From Enterobacter sp. RHBSTW-00175 (GTDB taxonomy: Bacteria > Pseudomonadota > Gammaproteobacteria > Enterobacterales > Enterobacteriaceae): a DNA stretch of 64,000 nt. The DNA lies in assembly GCF_013927005.1 (NCBI RefSeq), contig NZ_CP055930.1, positions 5,084,001-5,148,000 on the forward strand, read 5' to 3'. Under the pieces are notes generated by a model. The model did no database searches, had not been told where the DNA came from, and worked only from the letters and a program-made list of their open reading frames with translations. Numbering within the stretch: position 1 is the first letter of the stretch; every line of letters starts with the position of its first letter. A program made the position numbers and the translations under genes. Positions 1 through 8,684 of this stretch are shown here, piece by piece.

Positions 1-756
1 GTTAATGTCATCTCCCGCCACCCAGTCTGGCAGGAACGCGATCCCCAGCCCATCAACCGCAGCCTGACGCATCGCTTCAAAATCATCACAGCCAAAGATG
101 GGCTGGCTAGTGTTTTCTCTGGCCGGATGGCCAATCACGCTCGACCAGCAAAGCAGATCAGCACCGTGCAGCTTATCGATTAAACGATGTGAGGCGATGT
201 TATCCAGCGAGACGGGAATTCCCGCGTTTTCCAGGTATGCTGGGCTTGCGCACAGCACGCGTATTTGCGTTGCTATTTTGCTGGCAATCAACGTGCTGTC
301 GGCCATATCACCAATACGGATGACAACATCAAGGCGTTCAGCGACAGGATCTGCCAGCCGTTCGGTCAGATCCAAATCGAAGCCCAGCGCCGGATACTGT
401 CGGGAGAGTTTTGCCATCACCGGCAGCACATAGCGTTTACCAAATGTGGGATAACACGCCACTCTCAGCACACCGGTTACTTCGCCCTTCATCGACGCCA
501 GTTCCTGCTGCGTATCTACCAGTGAATCGAGGATCTGTCTGGCGCGAATCAGCAGTATTTCCCCAGCATCGGTCAGGGTTAAATGCCGTGTAGATCGCAA
601 AAAGAGCGGGGTATCCAGGTACGCTTCCAGCGCATCAATCTGCCGTCCTATCGAGGAGGGGGTGCGTCCGCGACGGCGACCAGCACCCGAAAAACTGCTT
701 TCACGGGCGACATCGACAAAGACTCCAAGGAACTCGGCAAATTTCTCTGATTGCAT
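1..756 (-). CDS. LysR-family transcriptional regulator, 3' end cut by window edge
   Basis: A frame open from an ATG at 756 down to base 1 gives 252 residues without a stop. Residues 1-60 form a winged helix-turn-helix of LysR type (MQSEKFAEFLGVFVDVA..., then SFSGAGRRRGRTPSSIGRQI). From about residue 90 a LysR substrate-binding domain follows, with the typical VTGVLRVACYPTFGK opening. The family is usually about 300 residues, so roughly 50 C-terminal residues lie outside the window. It is divergent from the aldehyde dehydrogenase operon with 119 bases between start codons, the usual arrangement of a LysR regulator and its target. That target is inferred; the co-inducer is unknown. Confidence 0.9.
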   Translation of the reverse strand, partial: MQSEKFAEFLGVFVDVARESSFSGAGRRRGRTPSSIGRQIDALEAYLDTPLFLRSTRHLTLTDAGEILLIRARQILDSLVDTQQELASMKGEVTGVLRVACYPTFGKRYVLPVMAKLSRQYPALGFDLDLTERLADPVAERLDVVIRIGDMADSTLIASKIATQIRVLCASPAYLENAGIPVSLDNIASHRLIDKLHGADLLCWSSVIGHPARENTSQPIFGCDDFEAMRQAAVDGLGIAFLPDWVAGDDIN

Positions 757-875
757 CTGTGCATTTCTTGCATAGCTGTTGTGGTGAGAAGCCATCTTAT
801 CAGTTATGTACGCTGAACTTAATATCCCCTCAGCCGAATGACATTACACAAACACACACACTGAGGATAACGACC

Positions 876-2315
876 ATGCAAAATCATCAATATGATCCCC
901 TTTATCTTTTTATCGACGGTGACTGGATTGAAGCGGGTAATCGCGACACTGTCGCTGTGATTAACCCCGCAACCGAAGCCACTATCGGCCGCTTGCCGCT
1001 GGCGACCGCCGCCGACCTTGAACGTGCCCTGTCAGCCACCCGTTCTGGCTTTGACGTCTGGCGCCATACCGTGCCTGCTGAACGCGCCCTCATCATGAAG
1101 AATGCCGCTGCCCTGATGCGCGAACGCGCTGAACATATTGCCTCGTTGATGACGCTGGAAGAAGGGAAACCCCTGGCTGAAAGCCGCGACGAAGTACTGC
1201 GTGCAGCCGACTATTTTGAATGGTTTGCGGAGGAAGCCCGCCGCATTGATGGACGCGTTGTACCGTCAAATCGCCCCGGTGTACTGCAACTGGTCAAAAA
1301 AGAGCCCATCGGCCCGGTCGCCGCCTTCACTCCGTGGAATTTCCCGGCCATTACCCCGGCACGCAAATTATCAGCAGCACTGGCCGCAGGTTGTAGCGTG
1401 ATCCTGAAACCCGGTGAAGAGAGCCCGGCGACGGCGCTGGCGCTGGCACGTTGCCTGGATGATGCCGGTTTGCCTAAAGGCGTACTGCAAATTGTGTTTG
1501 GCGTGCCAGATCAGGTTTCCGCCACTCTTATCGCCTCACCGGTTATTCGCAAAGTGGCATTCACCGGTTCTGTACCGGTAGGTCGACTACTGTCTCAGCG
1601 TGCCGCCGCTGGTGTTAAACCGATTACCCTGGAACTGGGCGGCCATGGGCCGGTACTGGTCTTTGCAGATGCTGATATTGACGCGGCGGCGGCTGGCGGG
1701 GCGGCTAACCGGTTCCGGGGCACCGGCCAAATCTGTATATCTTCAACCCGCTTTCTGATTCAGCGTGGTGTTTACACGCAGTTTGTCGAACGCTTCGTGA
1801 GTGCGACGGAGCAACTCGTTATCGGCGATGGCATGGCGGAAAACACGCAGGTGGGGCCACTGGCGAATCTCCGCCAGCTGGAAAAAATGGAAGCGCTGAT
1901 TGCCGATGCTGTCGCGCAGGGCGCGAAAGTGCTCACTGGCGGGAAACGGCTCAACCGTCCGGGCTTTTTCTTTGAACCCACGGTGCTTGCCGATGTGCCG
2001 ATGGAGGCGCGGATCATGCACGAAGAACCCTTTGGCCCGATTGCCGTTATGCGTCCGTTCGACGTGCTTGAGGATGGGCTGGCAGAAGCAAACCGCCTGC
2101 CGTATGCCCTGTCAGCTTACGCTTTTACGCGTGACGCCCGTACCGTGCTGGATGTTGGCGATGGCCTTGAAGCCGGAATGATCGGCATTAATCAGTACCG
2201 CATGGTGGCGACGGAACTGCCTTTCGGCGGCATGAAAGAAAGTGGGCATGGATCTGAGGGTGGCCGGGAAGGTATCGGCCATTACCTGGTGAATAAATTC
2301 ATCAGCCAAATCTAA
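876..2315 (+). CDS. NAD(P)-dependent aldehyde dehydrogenase, succinate-semialdehyde-dehydrogenase-like
   Basis: Aldehyde dehydrogenase superfamily protein of 479 residues that oxidises an aldehyde to the acid with NAD(P). Visible motifs are the cofactor region FTPWNFPAITPARK (151-164), the general base in LELGGHGP (Glu253) and the catalytic cysteine in GQICISSTRF (Cys287). The order and spacing suit the GabD/SSADH-like branch, but the substrate cannot be read from sequence. The start at 876 is chosen because GAGGATAACGACC precedes it and the family N-terminus fits; the frame is open upstream to 759 without a better start. It is the first gene of an operon with a CMD-family protein and a quinone oxidoreductase, divergent from a LysR regulator. 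Confidence 0.9.
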   Translation: MQNHQYDPLYLFIDGDWIEAGNRDTVAVINPATEATIGRLPLATAADLERALSATRSGFDVWRHTVPAERALIMKNAAALMRERAEHIASLMTLEEGKPLAESRDEVLRAADYFEWFAEEARRIDGRVVPSNRPGVLQLVKKEPIGPVAAFTPWNFPAITPARKLSAALAAGCSVILKPGEESPATALALARCLDDAGLPKGVLQIVFGVPDQVSATLIASPVIRKVAFTGSVPVGRLLSQRAAAGVKPITLELGGHGPVLVFADADIDAAAAGGAANRFRGTGQICISSTRFLIQRGVYTQFVERFVSATEQLVIGDGMAENTQVGPLANLRQLEKMEALIADAVAQGAKVLTGGKRLNRPGFFFEPTVLADVPMEARIMHEEPFGPIAVMRPFDVLEDGLAEANRLPYALSAYAFTRDARTVLDVGDGLEAGMIGINQYRMVATELPFGGMKESGHGSEGGREGIGHYLVNKFISQI

Positions 2316-2356
2316 AACACACTGGCATTAATTACAGATTATAAGAGGAACTGACC

Positions 2357-2683
2357 ATGAAACCTGTTGATTTTACTCGTCCGCGCGAAGCTGCCCGCGC
2401 ATTTACCCCTAAACTTTCCGACTTCGTTGAGCAACCGCTGTATTCCGATGTCTGGACAGATCCGGACCTGGCACCGCGCGACCGTAGTCTGGTTACCATC
2501 GCCTGTCTCATTGCGCTGAATCACTCCAATGAGCTACCGGCCCACTTGCGTCGCGGCATTGAAAACGGTCTGACCAAAACAGAAATTTCCGCCCTGATTA
2601 CGCACATGGCGTTTTACGCAGGCTTTCCGGCAGCGATTACCGCGTCTGGCTATGCCAATGCCACGTTTGACGAACAGGCCTGA
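2357..2683 (+). CDS. carboxymuconolactone decarboxylase (CMD/AhpD)-family protein
   Basis: A 108-residue all-helical CMD-family protein. It shows the family pattern DRSLVTIACLIAL (about 44-56), then NELPAHLRRGIENGLTKTEISALI and HMAFYAGFPAA. The AhpD CxxC redox pair is absent, so peroxidase activity like AhpD is unlikely. A lyase, isomerase or accessory role is possible but unproven. It lies 41 bases after the aldehyde dehydrogenase, with a GAGGAACTGACC ribosome site, and 40 bases before the quinone oxidoreductase, so all three probably form one transcript. CMD-like proteins beside dehydrogenases often act on small ring or keto-acid compounds; that is context only. Confidence 0.85.
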   Translation: MKPVDFTRPREAARAFTPKLSDFVEQPLYSDVWTDPDLAPRDRSLVTIACLIALNHSNELPAHLRRGIENGLTKTEISALITHMAFYAGFPAAITASGYANATFDEQA

Positions 2684-2723
2684 ATGACGGGTTATCCATC
2701 TTCTTATTTCAGGAAACAGAACC

Positions 2724-3704
2724 ATGAAAGCAATCACTTTTGATCAATTCGGTCCGGCAGATGTACTTCACATCAGTGAAGTCGCAGACCCACAGTTGCG
2801 CCCCAATGATCTGCTGGTCCGCACGCGGGCCGCGGGAGTTAACCGGGCCGACCTCACCCACAGACGCGGCGGGTATGGCCGTCCTGATTTTGGAGACTCG
2901 ACGATTATGGGGTTGGAAATCGCCGGTGACGTTATTGCCGTCGGGGAGAATGTAAAAGGCTATAACGTGGGTGACCGTGTTATGGGTATCGTCGGGGGCG
3001 GGGCTTACGCGGAAATGGCCCGTATCGATTACCGGATGGCTATGCCAGTGCCGGAAGGTATGGACTATATCCATGCGGCGGCCATTACCGAGGTCTTTGT
3101 AACCGCCCATGAAGCACTTATCCATCTGGGGAAACTGAAACCCACGGAAACGGTACTGATCCACGCCGGGGCCGGCGGTGTGGGAGGTGCCGCCGTGCAA
3201 CTGGCGCACGCGACAGGCGCGACGGTAATCACCACCGCGAATGCTGCAGCACACGATCTCGTTCACCATCTGGGTGCTGATCACGCCATTGATTACGCGA
3301 CAGAAGACTTCTCGGAAGTTGTCGCCAGCATTACGGATAACAAGGGGGTTGATCTTATTCTCGATTTTATTGGCGCGCCTTATTTTGAACGAAACGTGAA
3401 TGCACTCAACTTTGGTGGACGTCTGGTGCAGATTGGCATCATGGGGGGGATTGAAAACGCGAAGATACCGCTGGATCGGGTGTTGTACCGCCATCTGCAG
3501 ATTATCGGTACGGTAATGAAATCGCGTTCGCAAGAAGTGAAACATGAGATGTCCCGCCGCTTTAGAGAGTGCTGGTTAACTCGCTTCGGTAAGGATGGGC
3601 TGAACCCGGTGATTGACAGCGTATTCCCGCTGGCGGAAGCCAGTAAAGCTCACCAGCGTATGGAAGATGGCCTTAACGTCGGAAAAATTGTGCTGACGAT
3701 GTAG
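2724..3704 (+). CDS. zinc-free medium-chain dehydrogenase, NADPH:quinone oxidoreductase (PIG3-like)
   Basis: A 326-residue medium-chain dehydrogenase/reductase of the quinone oxidoreductase branch. The GroES-like fold is at the N-terminus, and the NADP-binding loop reads HAGAGGVGGAAVQL (147-160). The catalytic zinc ligands of alcohol dehydrogenases are not present, as expected for quinone oxidoreductases, which transfer hydride from NADPH to quinones or enones. GAVNRADLTHRRGGY-type residues near 38-51 (seen as GVNRADLTHRRGGYG) are typical of TP53I3/PIG3-like members. Last gene of the operon starting at 876. An imperfect stem follows at 3711-3741 but lacks a T tract, so termination there is uncertain. 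Confidence 0.88.
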   Translation: MKAITFDQFGPADVLHISEVADPQLRPNDLLVRTRAAGVNRADLTHRRGGYGRPDFGDSTIMGLEIAGDVIAVGENVKGYNVGDRVMGIVGGGAYAEMARIDYRMAMPVPEGMDYIHAAAITEVFVTAHEALIHLGKLKPTETVLIHAGAGGVGGAAVQLAHATGATVITTANAAAHDLVHHLGADHAIDYATEDFSEVVASITDNKGVDLILDFIGAPYFERNVNALNFGGRLVQIGIMGGIENAKIPLDRVLYRHLQIIGTVMKSRSQEVKHEMSRRFRECWLTRFGKDGLNPVIDSVFPLAEASKAHQRMEDGLNVGKIVLTM

Positions 3705-3910
3705 ATGACGCGAACGAGAAGGCTTTTTTCCTGCCTTTTCGTCGCACCCCCTTGGCTGTTCGATGTCAGAGGATGAATCAAGTACTGCCATAAAAAACAT
3801 CACTATAGGGCTAAAAGTGATATCAGAGTATTGCTGTTACTCTGCTTGTCAAAGCGAAGTTCGGATGTCAGGTGGGGTGGGTACGAGTTGTTTCCTTACC
3901 CACCCATTGA

Positions 3911-3926
3911 CTGTATACATGTACAG
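3911..3926 (+). promoter_or_regulatory. LexA (SOS) operator
   Basis: CTGT-ATACATGT-ACAG is a perfect CTGT-N8-ACAG LexA box with an alternating AT-rich centre. It ends 57 bases before the ATG of the DinI/MsgA-type gene at 3984, a normal operator position. The site is read directly from sequence; repression by LexA and induction by DNA damage are inferred from the established SOS consensus. Confidence 0.88.
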
Positions 3927-3983
3927 TGGTATTTTTAGGGTTACAGATCAAGCCAAGACTATTTCACATTCTAAGGAAAGGTT

Positions 3984-4223
3984 ATGTTCGTAGAACTCGT
4001 TTACGACAAACGCAATTTCGAAGGCCTGCCAGGTGCAAAAAACATCATTCTGGATGAGTTAACAAAGAGGATTTGCCGCGTTTTCCCGGATGCAGACGTT
4101 CGCGTTAAACCAATGATGACGCTTCCAGCGATCAACACTGATGCGAGCAAGCATGAAAAGGAGCAGATAAGCAGGGTCGTGCAGGAGATGTTTGAAGAAG
4201 CTGATATGTGGCTTGAAGCTTAG
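3984..4223 (+). CDS. DinI-like family protein (MsgA type)
   Basis: A small 79-residue protein with the DinI fold pattern: an N-terminal beta strand (MFVELVYDK), a helix carrying ELTKRICRVFPDA, and a C-terminal acidic helix EKEQISRVVQEMFEEADMW. The last segment aligns with the DinI C-terminus, which contacts RecA. The N-terminus MFVELVYDKRN resembles the Salmonella protein MsgA, also of this family. AAGGAAAGGTT precedes the ATG, and a perfect LexA box lies 57 bases upstream, so it should be DNA-damage inducible. DinI modulates RecA filaments; whether this paralogue does so is unknown. DinI-like genes also ride on prophages, but no phage genes flank it. Confidence 0.85.
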   Translation: MFVELVYDKRNFEGLPGAKNIILDELTKRICRVFPDADVRVKPMMTLPAINTDASKHEKEQISRVVQEMFEEADMWLEA

Positions 4224-4691
4224 TCTTCACTTGATGGTCTTCAATACCAGCAGGCAGTCAATTGATGATATGCCTGCCTGTAAACCGTGACTTTCCGCCC
4301 GCCGGAAATTTCTTGTATAAAGTGCAAAACGGCAACATCGTAAATGAGCGCCATCTGTTTTCTATCCAGTCCGTTGGCAATCAGCCTACCGGCCAGCGCC
4401 GGGATGATATTGCAAAAATGAAATCCTCAGATATCAAAGACGGTTACCTGCATAGTTTCACGAACAGCATTCATTATCAGAGCGTCTTGAGCGAGGGAAA
4501 GAGTTTACCAGGCTTGTCATTTAATTTTTGAATATCCCTTGCGTACCAGAGCATGAAGTTTTGATGATTGAGGTCATTAAAAAGGCAGGTATTTTGGAGA
4601 AAAGTTTTGGAGAGGTTTTGGAGAAAGAAAAAGAACTATATATTCCAGCCCGTTAAATCCACATACACCTTCTGAGTTCAGAGGCACAGTC
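4224..4691. other. intergenic stretch, possible gene remnant
   Basis: 468 bases without a convincing gene. A plus-strand frame (4262-4531) has no ribosome site or recognisable family. On the minus strand, 4429-4241 reads as a plausible protein tail (for example ALAGRLIANGLDRKQMALIY) but opens after a stop and has no start. It may be a decayed gene. TTTTGGAGA occurs three times at 4592-4600, 4605-4613 and 4616-4624, just before yedE. Confidence 0.4.
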
Positions 4692-5903
4692 ATGACATGG
4701 CATCATTTCAAACAGACTTACCTGGTTAAGTTCTGGTCTCCGGTTCCGGCGGTTATCGCCGCGGGCATTCTCTCTACCTACTATTTCGGGATCACCGGCA
4801 CCTTCTGGGCGGTAACGGGTGAGTTTACCCGTTGGGGTGGGCAATTATTACAGCTCGCGGGCGTGCATACCGAAGAGTGGGGCTATTTTAAACTGATTCA
4901 TCTGGATGGTACTCCCCTGACCCGTATCGACGGGATGATGATTATCGGCATGTTTGGGGGCTGTTTTGCTGCCGCGCTGTGGGCAAACAACGTGAAGCTA
5001 CGAATGCCAAAAAGCCGGATCCGCATTATGCAGGCCGTCGCAGGCGGTATTATCGCAGGCTTTGGCGCCCGCCTGGCGATGGGCTGCAACCTGGCAGCCT
5101 TCTTTACCGGTATTCCTCAGTTTTCACTTCATGCCTGGTTCTTTGCCGTGGCAACGGCCATTGGCTCTTACTTTGGCGCGCGCTTTACGCTACTGCCCTT
5201 CTTCCGCATTCCGGTGAAAATGACTAAAGTCAGCGCCGCCTCGCCACTGACACAAAAACCCGATCAGGCGCGTCGTCGATTTCGACTCGGGATGCTGGTC
5301 TTTTTCGCCATGCTGGCCTGGGCATTATGCACCGCCCTTAACCAGCCGAAACTGGGCCTGGCAATGCTGTTCGGCGTTGGATTTGGCTTACTGATAGAAC
5401 GTGCGCAGATCTGCTTCACTTCAGCATTTCGCGATATGTGGATAACCGGCCGTACAATGATGGCAAAAGCCATTATTGCCGGGATGGCGGTCAGCGCTAT
5501 CGGTATTTTCAGTTACGTGCAGCTCGGCGTTGAACCGAAAATCATGTGGGCTGGTCCCAATGCGGTGATCGGCGGTTTACTGTTTGGTTTCGGGATTGTG
5601 CTGGCCGGTGGATGTGAAACGGGCTGGATGTATCGTGCGGTAGAAGGCCAGGTGCATTACTGGTGGGTTGGACTGGGCAATGTGATTGGCTCTACGGTGC
5701 TGGCGTACTTCTGGGATGATTTATCCCCGGTTCTGGCAACCAACTGGGACAAAGTTAACCTGCTGAACACCTTTGGTCCGCTGGGCGGTTTACTTGTGAC
5801 ATACGCCCTGCTGCTGATTGCATTTCTGCTGGTTGTCGCCCAGGAAAAACGCTTTTTTCGCCGCAAGGCCACTAAGACTCACCCCCAGGAGAATATCGCA
5901 TGA
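4692..5903 (+). CDS. yedE: YeeE/YedE-family membrane transporter, sulfur-compound import
   Basis: A 403-residue polytopic inner-membrane protein with many hydrophobic segments. It carries two pseudo-repeated halves with conserved cysteine motifs: LAMGCNLAAFFTG (Cys132), RAQICFTSAFRD and LAGGCETGWMYRAV. In the YeeE family these cysteines line the path for thiosulfate. Sequence and length match E. coli YedE nearly throughout. It overlaps yedF by 4 bases (ATGA), so the two are translationally coupled, as in E. coli. The imported compound of YedE itself is not settled; selenium or sulfur species are proposed from its TusA-like partner. Confidence 0.93.
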   Translation: MTWHHFKQTYLVKFWSPVPAVIAAGILSTYYFGITGTFWAVTGEFTRWGGQLLQLAGVHTEEWGYFKLIHLDGTPLTRIDGMMIIGMFGGCFAAALWANNVKLRMPKSRIRIMQAVAGGIIAGFGARLAMGCNLAAFFTGIPQFSLHAWFFAVATAIGSYFGARFTLLPFFRIPVKMTKVSAASPLTQKPDQARRRFRLGMLVFFAMLAWALCTALNQPKLGLAMLFGVGFGLLIERAQICFTSAFRDMWITGRTMMAKAIIAGMAVSAIGIFSYVQLGVEPKIMWAGPNAVIGGLLFGFGIVLAGGCETGWMYRAVEGQVHYWWVGLGNVIGSTVLAYFWDDLSPVLATNWDKVNLLNTFGPLGGLLVTYALLLIAFLLVVAQEKRFFRRKATKTHPQENIA

Positions 5904-6133
5904 AAGAGATTGTACCTGACTATCGCCTGGATATGGTCGGCGAGCCTTGCCCTTATCCGGCTGTCGCAACGCTTGAAGCCCTGCCTCAGCTTAAGAAAGG
6001 GGAAATTCTGGAAGTGGTGAGCGATTGTCCGCAATCCATTAACAACATTCCTCTGGATGCCAGAAACCACGGCTATACGGTGCTGGATATTCAACAGGAT
6101 GGTCCTACCATTCGCTATTTGATTCAGAAATAA
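5900..6133 (+). CDS. yedF: TusA-family sulfur carrier YedF
   Basis: A 77-residue TusA/SirA-fold protein almost identical to E. coli YedF. The catalytic cysteine is Cys17 in GEPCPYPAV, the CPxP motif that carries a persulfide in TusA. It is coupled to yedE by a 4-base overlap, with CAGGAGAATATCGC as ribosome site inside yedE. The pair parallels YeeE-YeeD, where the membrane protein imports thiosulfate and the TusA-like protein accepts or processes sulfur. The exact acceptor of YedF sulfur is not known. Confidence 0.95.
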   Translation: MKEIVPDYRLDMVGEPCPYPAVATLEALPQLKKGEILEVVSDCPQSINNIPLDARNHGYTVLDIQQDGPTIRYLIQK

Positions 6134-6140
6134 TCCCTTC

Positions 6141-6159
6141 GCGCCCCGTTCCGGGGCGC
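6141..6159 (+). terminator. stem-loop after yedEF
   Basis: GCGCCCC-GTTCC-GGGGCGC forms a strong 7-bp GC stem 8 bases after the yedF stop. The following bases (actgaatttta) give only a weak T tract, so termination efficiency is uncertain. Confidence 0.5.
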
Positions 6160-6280
6160 ACTGAATTTTACCTGAACACACCTGAAAAATGCCCTGGCTC
6201 CCATTTTGCGCGCTAATCTCACCGGCGATGTTTCGGCGGGCTAGACTTAAAGCGGACAAAAAACAAACAGGAGGTGCGGC

Positions 6281-6715
6281 ATGTTTCATTCCATTTTGGT
6301 TCCTCTCGATATTTCCGAAAATCGCCTGACCGATCGGGTGATCCCCTATGTTCAGGCGAACGCAGCAATCGGCAACGCAAGTGTGCATTTTCTGACGGTT
6401 ATTCCGTCTATGCCTTATTACTCGTCACTGGGGCTGGCTTATTCGATTGAAACGCCGAAACTGGCGGAGATACAGCAACAAGCGCTTGCTAAGCTGGATG
6501 AGGTGGTTAAACAGTTCAACTTGCCCGCAGACAAAGTGCATACCCATGCCATTTCAGGCTCACCTAAAGATCAGATACTGAAGCTGGCGGATTCCATCAG
6601 TGCCGATTTGATTATCATTGCCTCTCATCGCCCTGATATTTCGACCTACCTTTTAGGGTCAAATGCGGCGGTTGTTGTTCGTCATGCCACCTGTTCGGTG
6701 CTGGTTGTTCGATGA
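6281..6715 (+). CDS. uspF: universal stress protein, UspF type
   Basis: A 144-residue single-domain Usp protein. It opens with [10 protein letters not shown], has [19 protein letters not shown] in the middle, and ends [37 protein letters not shown] sequence typical of UspF/UspG. Similarity to E. coli UspF is strong along the whole length. UspF is a cytosolic nucleotide-binding dimer linked to fimbriation and adhesion in E. coli. An excellent AGGAGGTG ribosome site lies 7 bases before the ATG. It is probably monocistronic, convergent with ompW, with a shared stem-loop between them. Confidence 0.92.
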   Translation: MFHSILVPLDISENRLTDRVIPYVQANAAIGNASVHFLTVIPSMPYYSSLGLAYSIETPKLAEIQQQALAKLDEVVKQFNLPADKVHTHAISGSPKDQILKLADSISADLIIIASHRPDISTYLLGSNAAVVVRHATCSVLVVR

Positions 6716-6740
6716 GGTGTTGTGCTACAAAGCGTAGATC

Positions 6741-6763
6741 AACCACCTGCCTGGCAGGTGGTT
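6741..6763. terminator. shared stem-loop between convergent uspF and ompW
   Basis: AACCACCTGCC and GGCAGGTGGTT are perfect 11-bp inverted arms around one base, placed between the uspF stop and the ompW stop. No long T tract follows on either side. The position suggests transcript-end protection or bidirectional termination. Confidence 0.5.
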
Positions 6764-6770
6764 GTGATAC

Positions 6771-7406
6771 TCAGAAACGATAACCCGCCGAGAACATAAA
6801 TACCCACGGATCCAGACGGGTGCTAACGCTCTGTTGTTCGCCGCCTGCTTTAAAGCGCACATCCGTGTCGATATCCATATACCAGACGGACATATTAATC
6901 AGCCAGTCGCGGTTAATCAGGTAATCCAGCCCGACCTGTCCCGCCACACCCCAGGAATCTTTCAGGCTGAGATCTGAAAGACCCGCATCTTTACCGGTAT
7001 CGTTAAACTTCTCATTAAAGAACGTGGTGTAGTTTACGCCCGCACCAATATAAGGACGCGCCTTGCTGCTGGCATCACCAAAATACCATTGCGCCATTAA
7101 GGTTGGCGGCAACAGGTTAACCGTCGCGATATTACCGGTAGGCCCGGTGCCAACGTGATGACGGAATGGTGTTGCGGCTAACAGTTCTACCCCGATATTT
7201 TCGGTTGCCATATAGGTAAACGTCAGGCCCAGTTGGGTGTTGTTACTGACGTTAAAGCCACCCAGTTTACCCAACACATTATCGGAACCTTCCGTTGGTC
7301 GAACCGTTGCCGAACCTGCGCGAATAAAGAATTCGCCTGCTTCATGCGCGTACGCGCCGCCAGAGATACTGCTTAAGATAAGGGCTGCCACTGCTAATTT
7401 TTTCAT
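6771..7406 (-). CDS. ompW: outer membrane protein W
   Basis: A 211-residue eight-stranded beta-barrel of the OmpW family. A signal peptide (MKKLAVAALILSSISGGAYA, cleavage before HEAGEFF) is followed by the family opening FFIRAGSATVRP. The C-terminus is AGYRF, with the terminal Phe needed for BAM-dependent insertion. OmpW forms a narrow hydrophobic channel linked to stress and to anaerobic control by FNR in E. coli. Unlike in E. coli K-12, where yciGFE lie on its far side, its neighbour here is uspF/yedEF. Divergent from yciC. Confidence 0.95.
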   Translation of the reverse strand: MKKLAVAALILSSISGGAYAHEAGEFFIRAGSATVRPTEGSDNVLGKLGGFNVSNNTQLGLTFTYMATENIGVELLAATPFRHHVGTGPTGNIATVNLLPPTLMAQWYFGDASSKARPYIGAGVNYTTFFNEKFNDTGKDAGLSDLSLKDSWGVAGQVGLDYLINRDWLINMSVWYMDIDTDVRFKAGGEQQSVSTRLDPWVFMFSAGYRF

Positions 7407-7883
7407 ATCCGCTCCATCGTTGTGGTTTTATTTCGGAGCAGAATATACTCACAAATGAGTAATAAGTGATCTAACACAGATCACATAAAAACCAGTAATT
7501 TAACATTCATTGATCTGAGTTAATTTTTCATAACTAATCAGAAAGGAGTAAATCGTCTCTAAGTCAATTTTTGCCTTTTCACAGTAACAAAATATTCCGC
7601 TTTCCCCCTCTTGTTCTCTTTTCAGCGGCTGGATAATTGAGCTGTTTCACAGTTTGATTTGATGCGCCCTTATTTGCAGATGTGCCGACACACTGCCGCG
7701 AACTTTCAATGTCTGGCGAGGATGGGCAGGTCAATGAGGCCTGTAATCGAGCCAGAGCACGCTACGGATTACCTCCGCTTTACAAAGATATGCTTTTCCA
7801 TACAAGGCTTGATGCTGCCACCGCAGACTTATCCGGTGTACAATTGCCGGCTAATTAACACCTGCAATACTCAAGGAGAGTGC
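7407..7883. promoter_or_regulatory. ompW/yciC divergent control region
   Basis: 477 bases between divergent starts. A half-conserved FNR-like site TTGAT-CTGA-GTTAA lies at 7510-7523; its complement has a good ATCAA half. A second palindrome, GTGATCT-AACAC-AGATCAC (7467-7485), has the wrong spacing for CRP. E. coli ompW is FNR-controlled, so the first site is the better candidate. No small gene is evident. Confidence 0.45.
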
Positions 7884-8627
7884 ATGTCTATCACGGCGAA
7901 GTCTGTCTACCGTGACACGGGGAATTTTTTCCGCAATCAGTTCATTACCTTTTTACTGATAGCGTTGCTATGTGCGTTTATCACGGTGGTGCTTGGCCAT
8001 GCGTTTTCACCCAGTGATGACCAGATTGCCAGCCTGAGTCAGGGCGACAATCTTGCAGGCAGCGTGGGCCTATTTGAACTGGTGCAAAACATGACTCCCG
8101 AACAGCAGCAAATCCTGCTGCGGGCATCTGCTGCATCAACCTTCTCCGGCCTGATTGGCAACGCCGTTCTGGCAGGCGGGGTTCTGCTGATGATCCAGCT
8201 GGTGTCTGCGGGACAGCGTGTTAGTGCCCTACGCGCTATCGGTGCCAGCGCACCGGTTTTACCGAAGTTGTTCATCCTTATCTTTTTAACCACGATGCTG
8301 GTTCAGATTGGCATTATGCTGGTCGTTGTACCTGGCGTTCTTCTGGCGATTGTTCTTTCCTTCGCACCCGTGATGGTTGTGCAGGATAAAATGGGAATAT
8401 TCGTCGCTATGCGCAGCAGCATAAAACTGGCATGGTCTAATATGCGCCTGGTTGCTCCAGCAGTAATCGGCTGGTTGCTGGCCAAAACGCTTTTGCTGCT
8501 GTTTGCACCAAACTTTGCCGTACTCACGCCAAACGTTGGCGCGGTAGTGGCCAATACGCTGAGCAATCTGATTTCAGCGGTATTGCTGGTCTACTTGTTC
8601 CGCCTGTATATGTTAATTCGTCAGTAA
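7884..8627 (+). CDS. yciC: inner membrane protein YciC (UPF0259)
   Basis: A 247-residue integral membrane protein with about six hydrophobic segments, nearly collinear with E. coli YciC. The frame is open from 7659, but ATG 7884 is chosen: it gives the E. coli length and N-terminus ([20 protein letters not shown]) and has AAGGAGAG upstream. YciC influences envelope stress resistance together with YciB in E. coli; no enzymatic motif is visible. First of the yciC-yciB-yciA group, with short spacings consistent with co-transcription. Confidence 0.93.
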   Translation: MSITAKSVYRDTGNFFRNQFITFLLIALLCAFITVVLGHAFSPSDDQIASLSQGDNLAGSVGLFELVQNMTPEQQQILLRASAASTFSGLIGNAVLAGGVLLMIQLVSAGQRVSALRAIGASAPVLPKLFILIFLTTMLVQIGIMLVVVPGVLLAIVLSFAPVMVVQDKMGIFVAMRSSIKLAWSNMRLVAPAVIGWLLAKTLLLLFAPNFAVLTPNVGAVVANTLSNLISAVLLVYLFRLYMLIRQ

Positions 8628-8684
8628 TCATGATGGCCGGGTATGTCGCTGTACCCGGCTCAACGAAGAAGATGGAATCACAGA

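Noticed and set aside
3984..4223. Prophage remnant because of the DinI-like gene
   Set aside because: No integrase, att repeat or structural phage gene lies nearby.
4262..4531. 89-codon plus-strand gene
   Set aside because: No ribosome site, no recognised family and low protein-like composition.
7467..7485. CRP site upstream of ompW
   Set aside because: The inverted repeat has 11 bases between GTGA and TCAC instead of 6.
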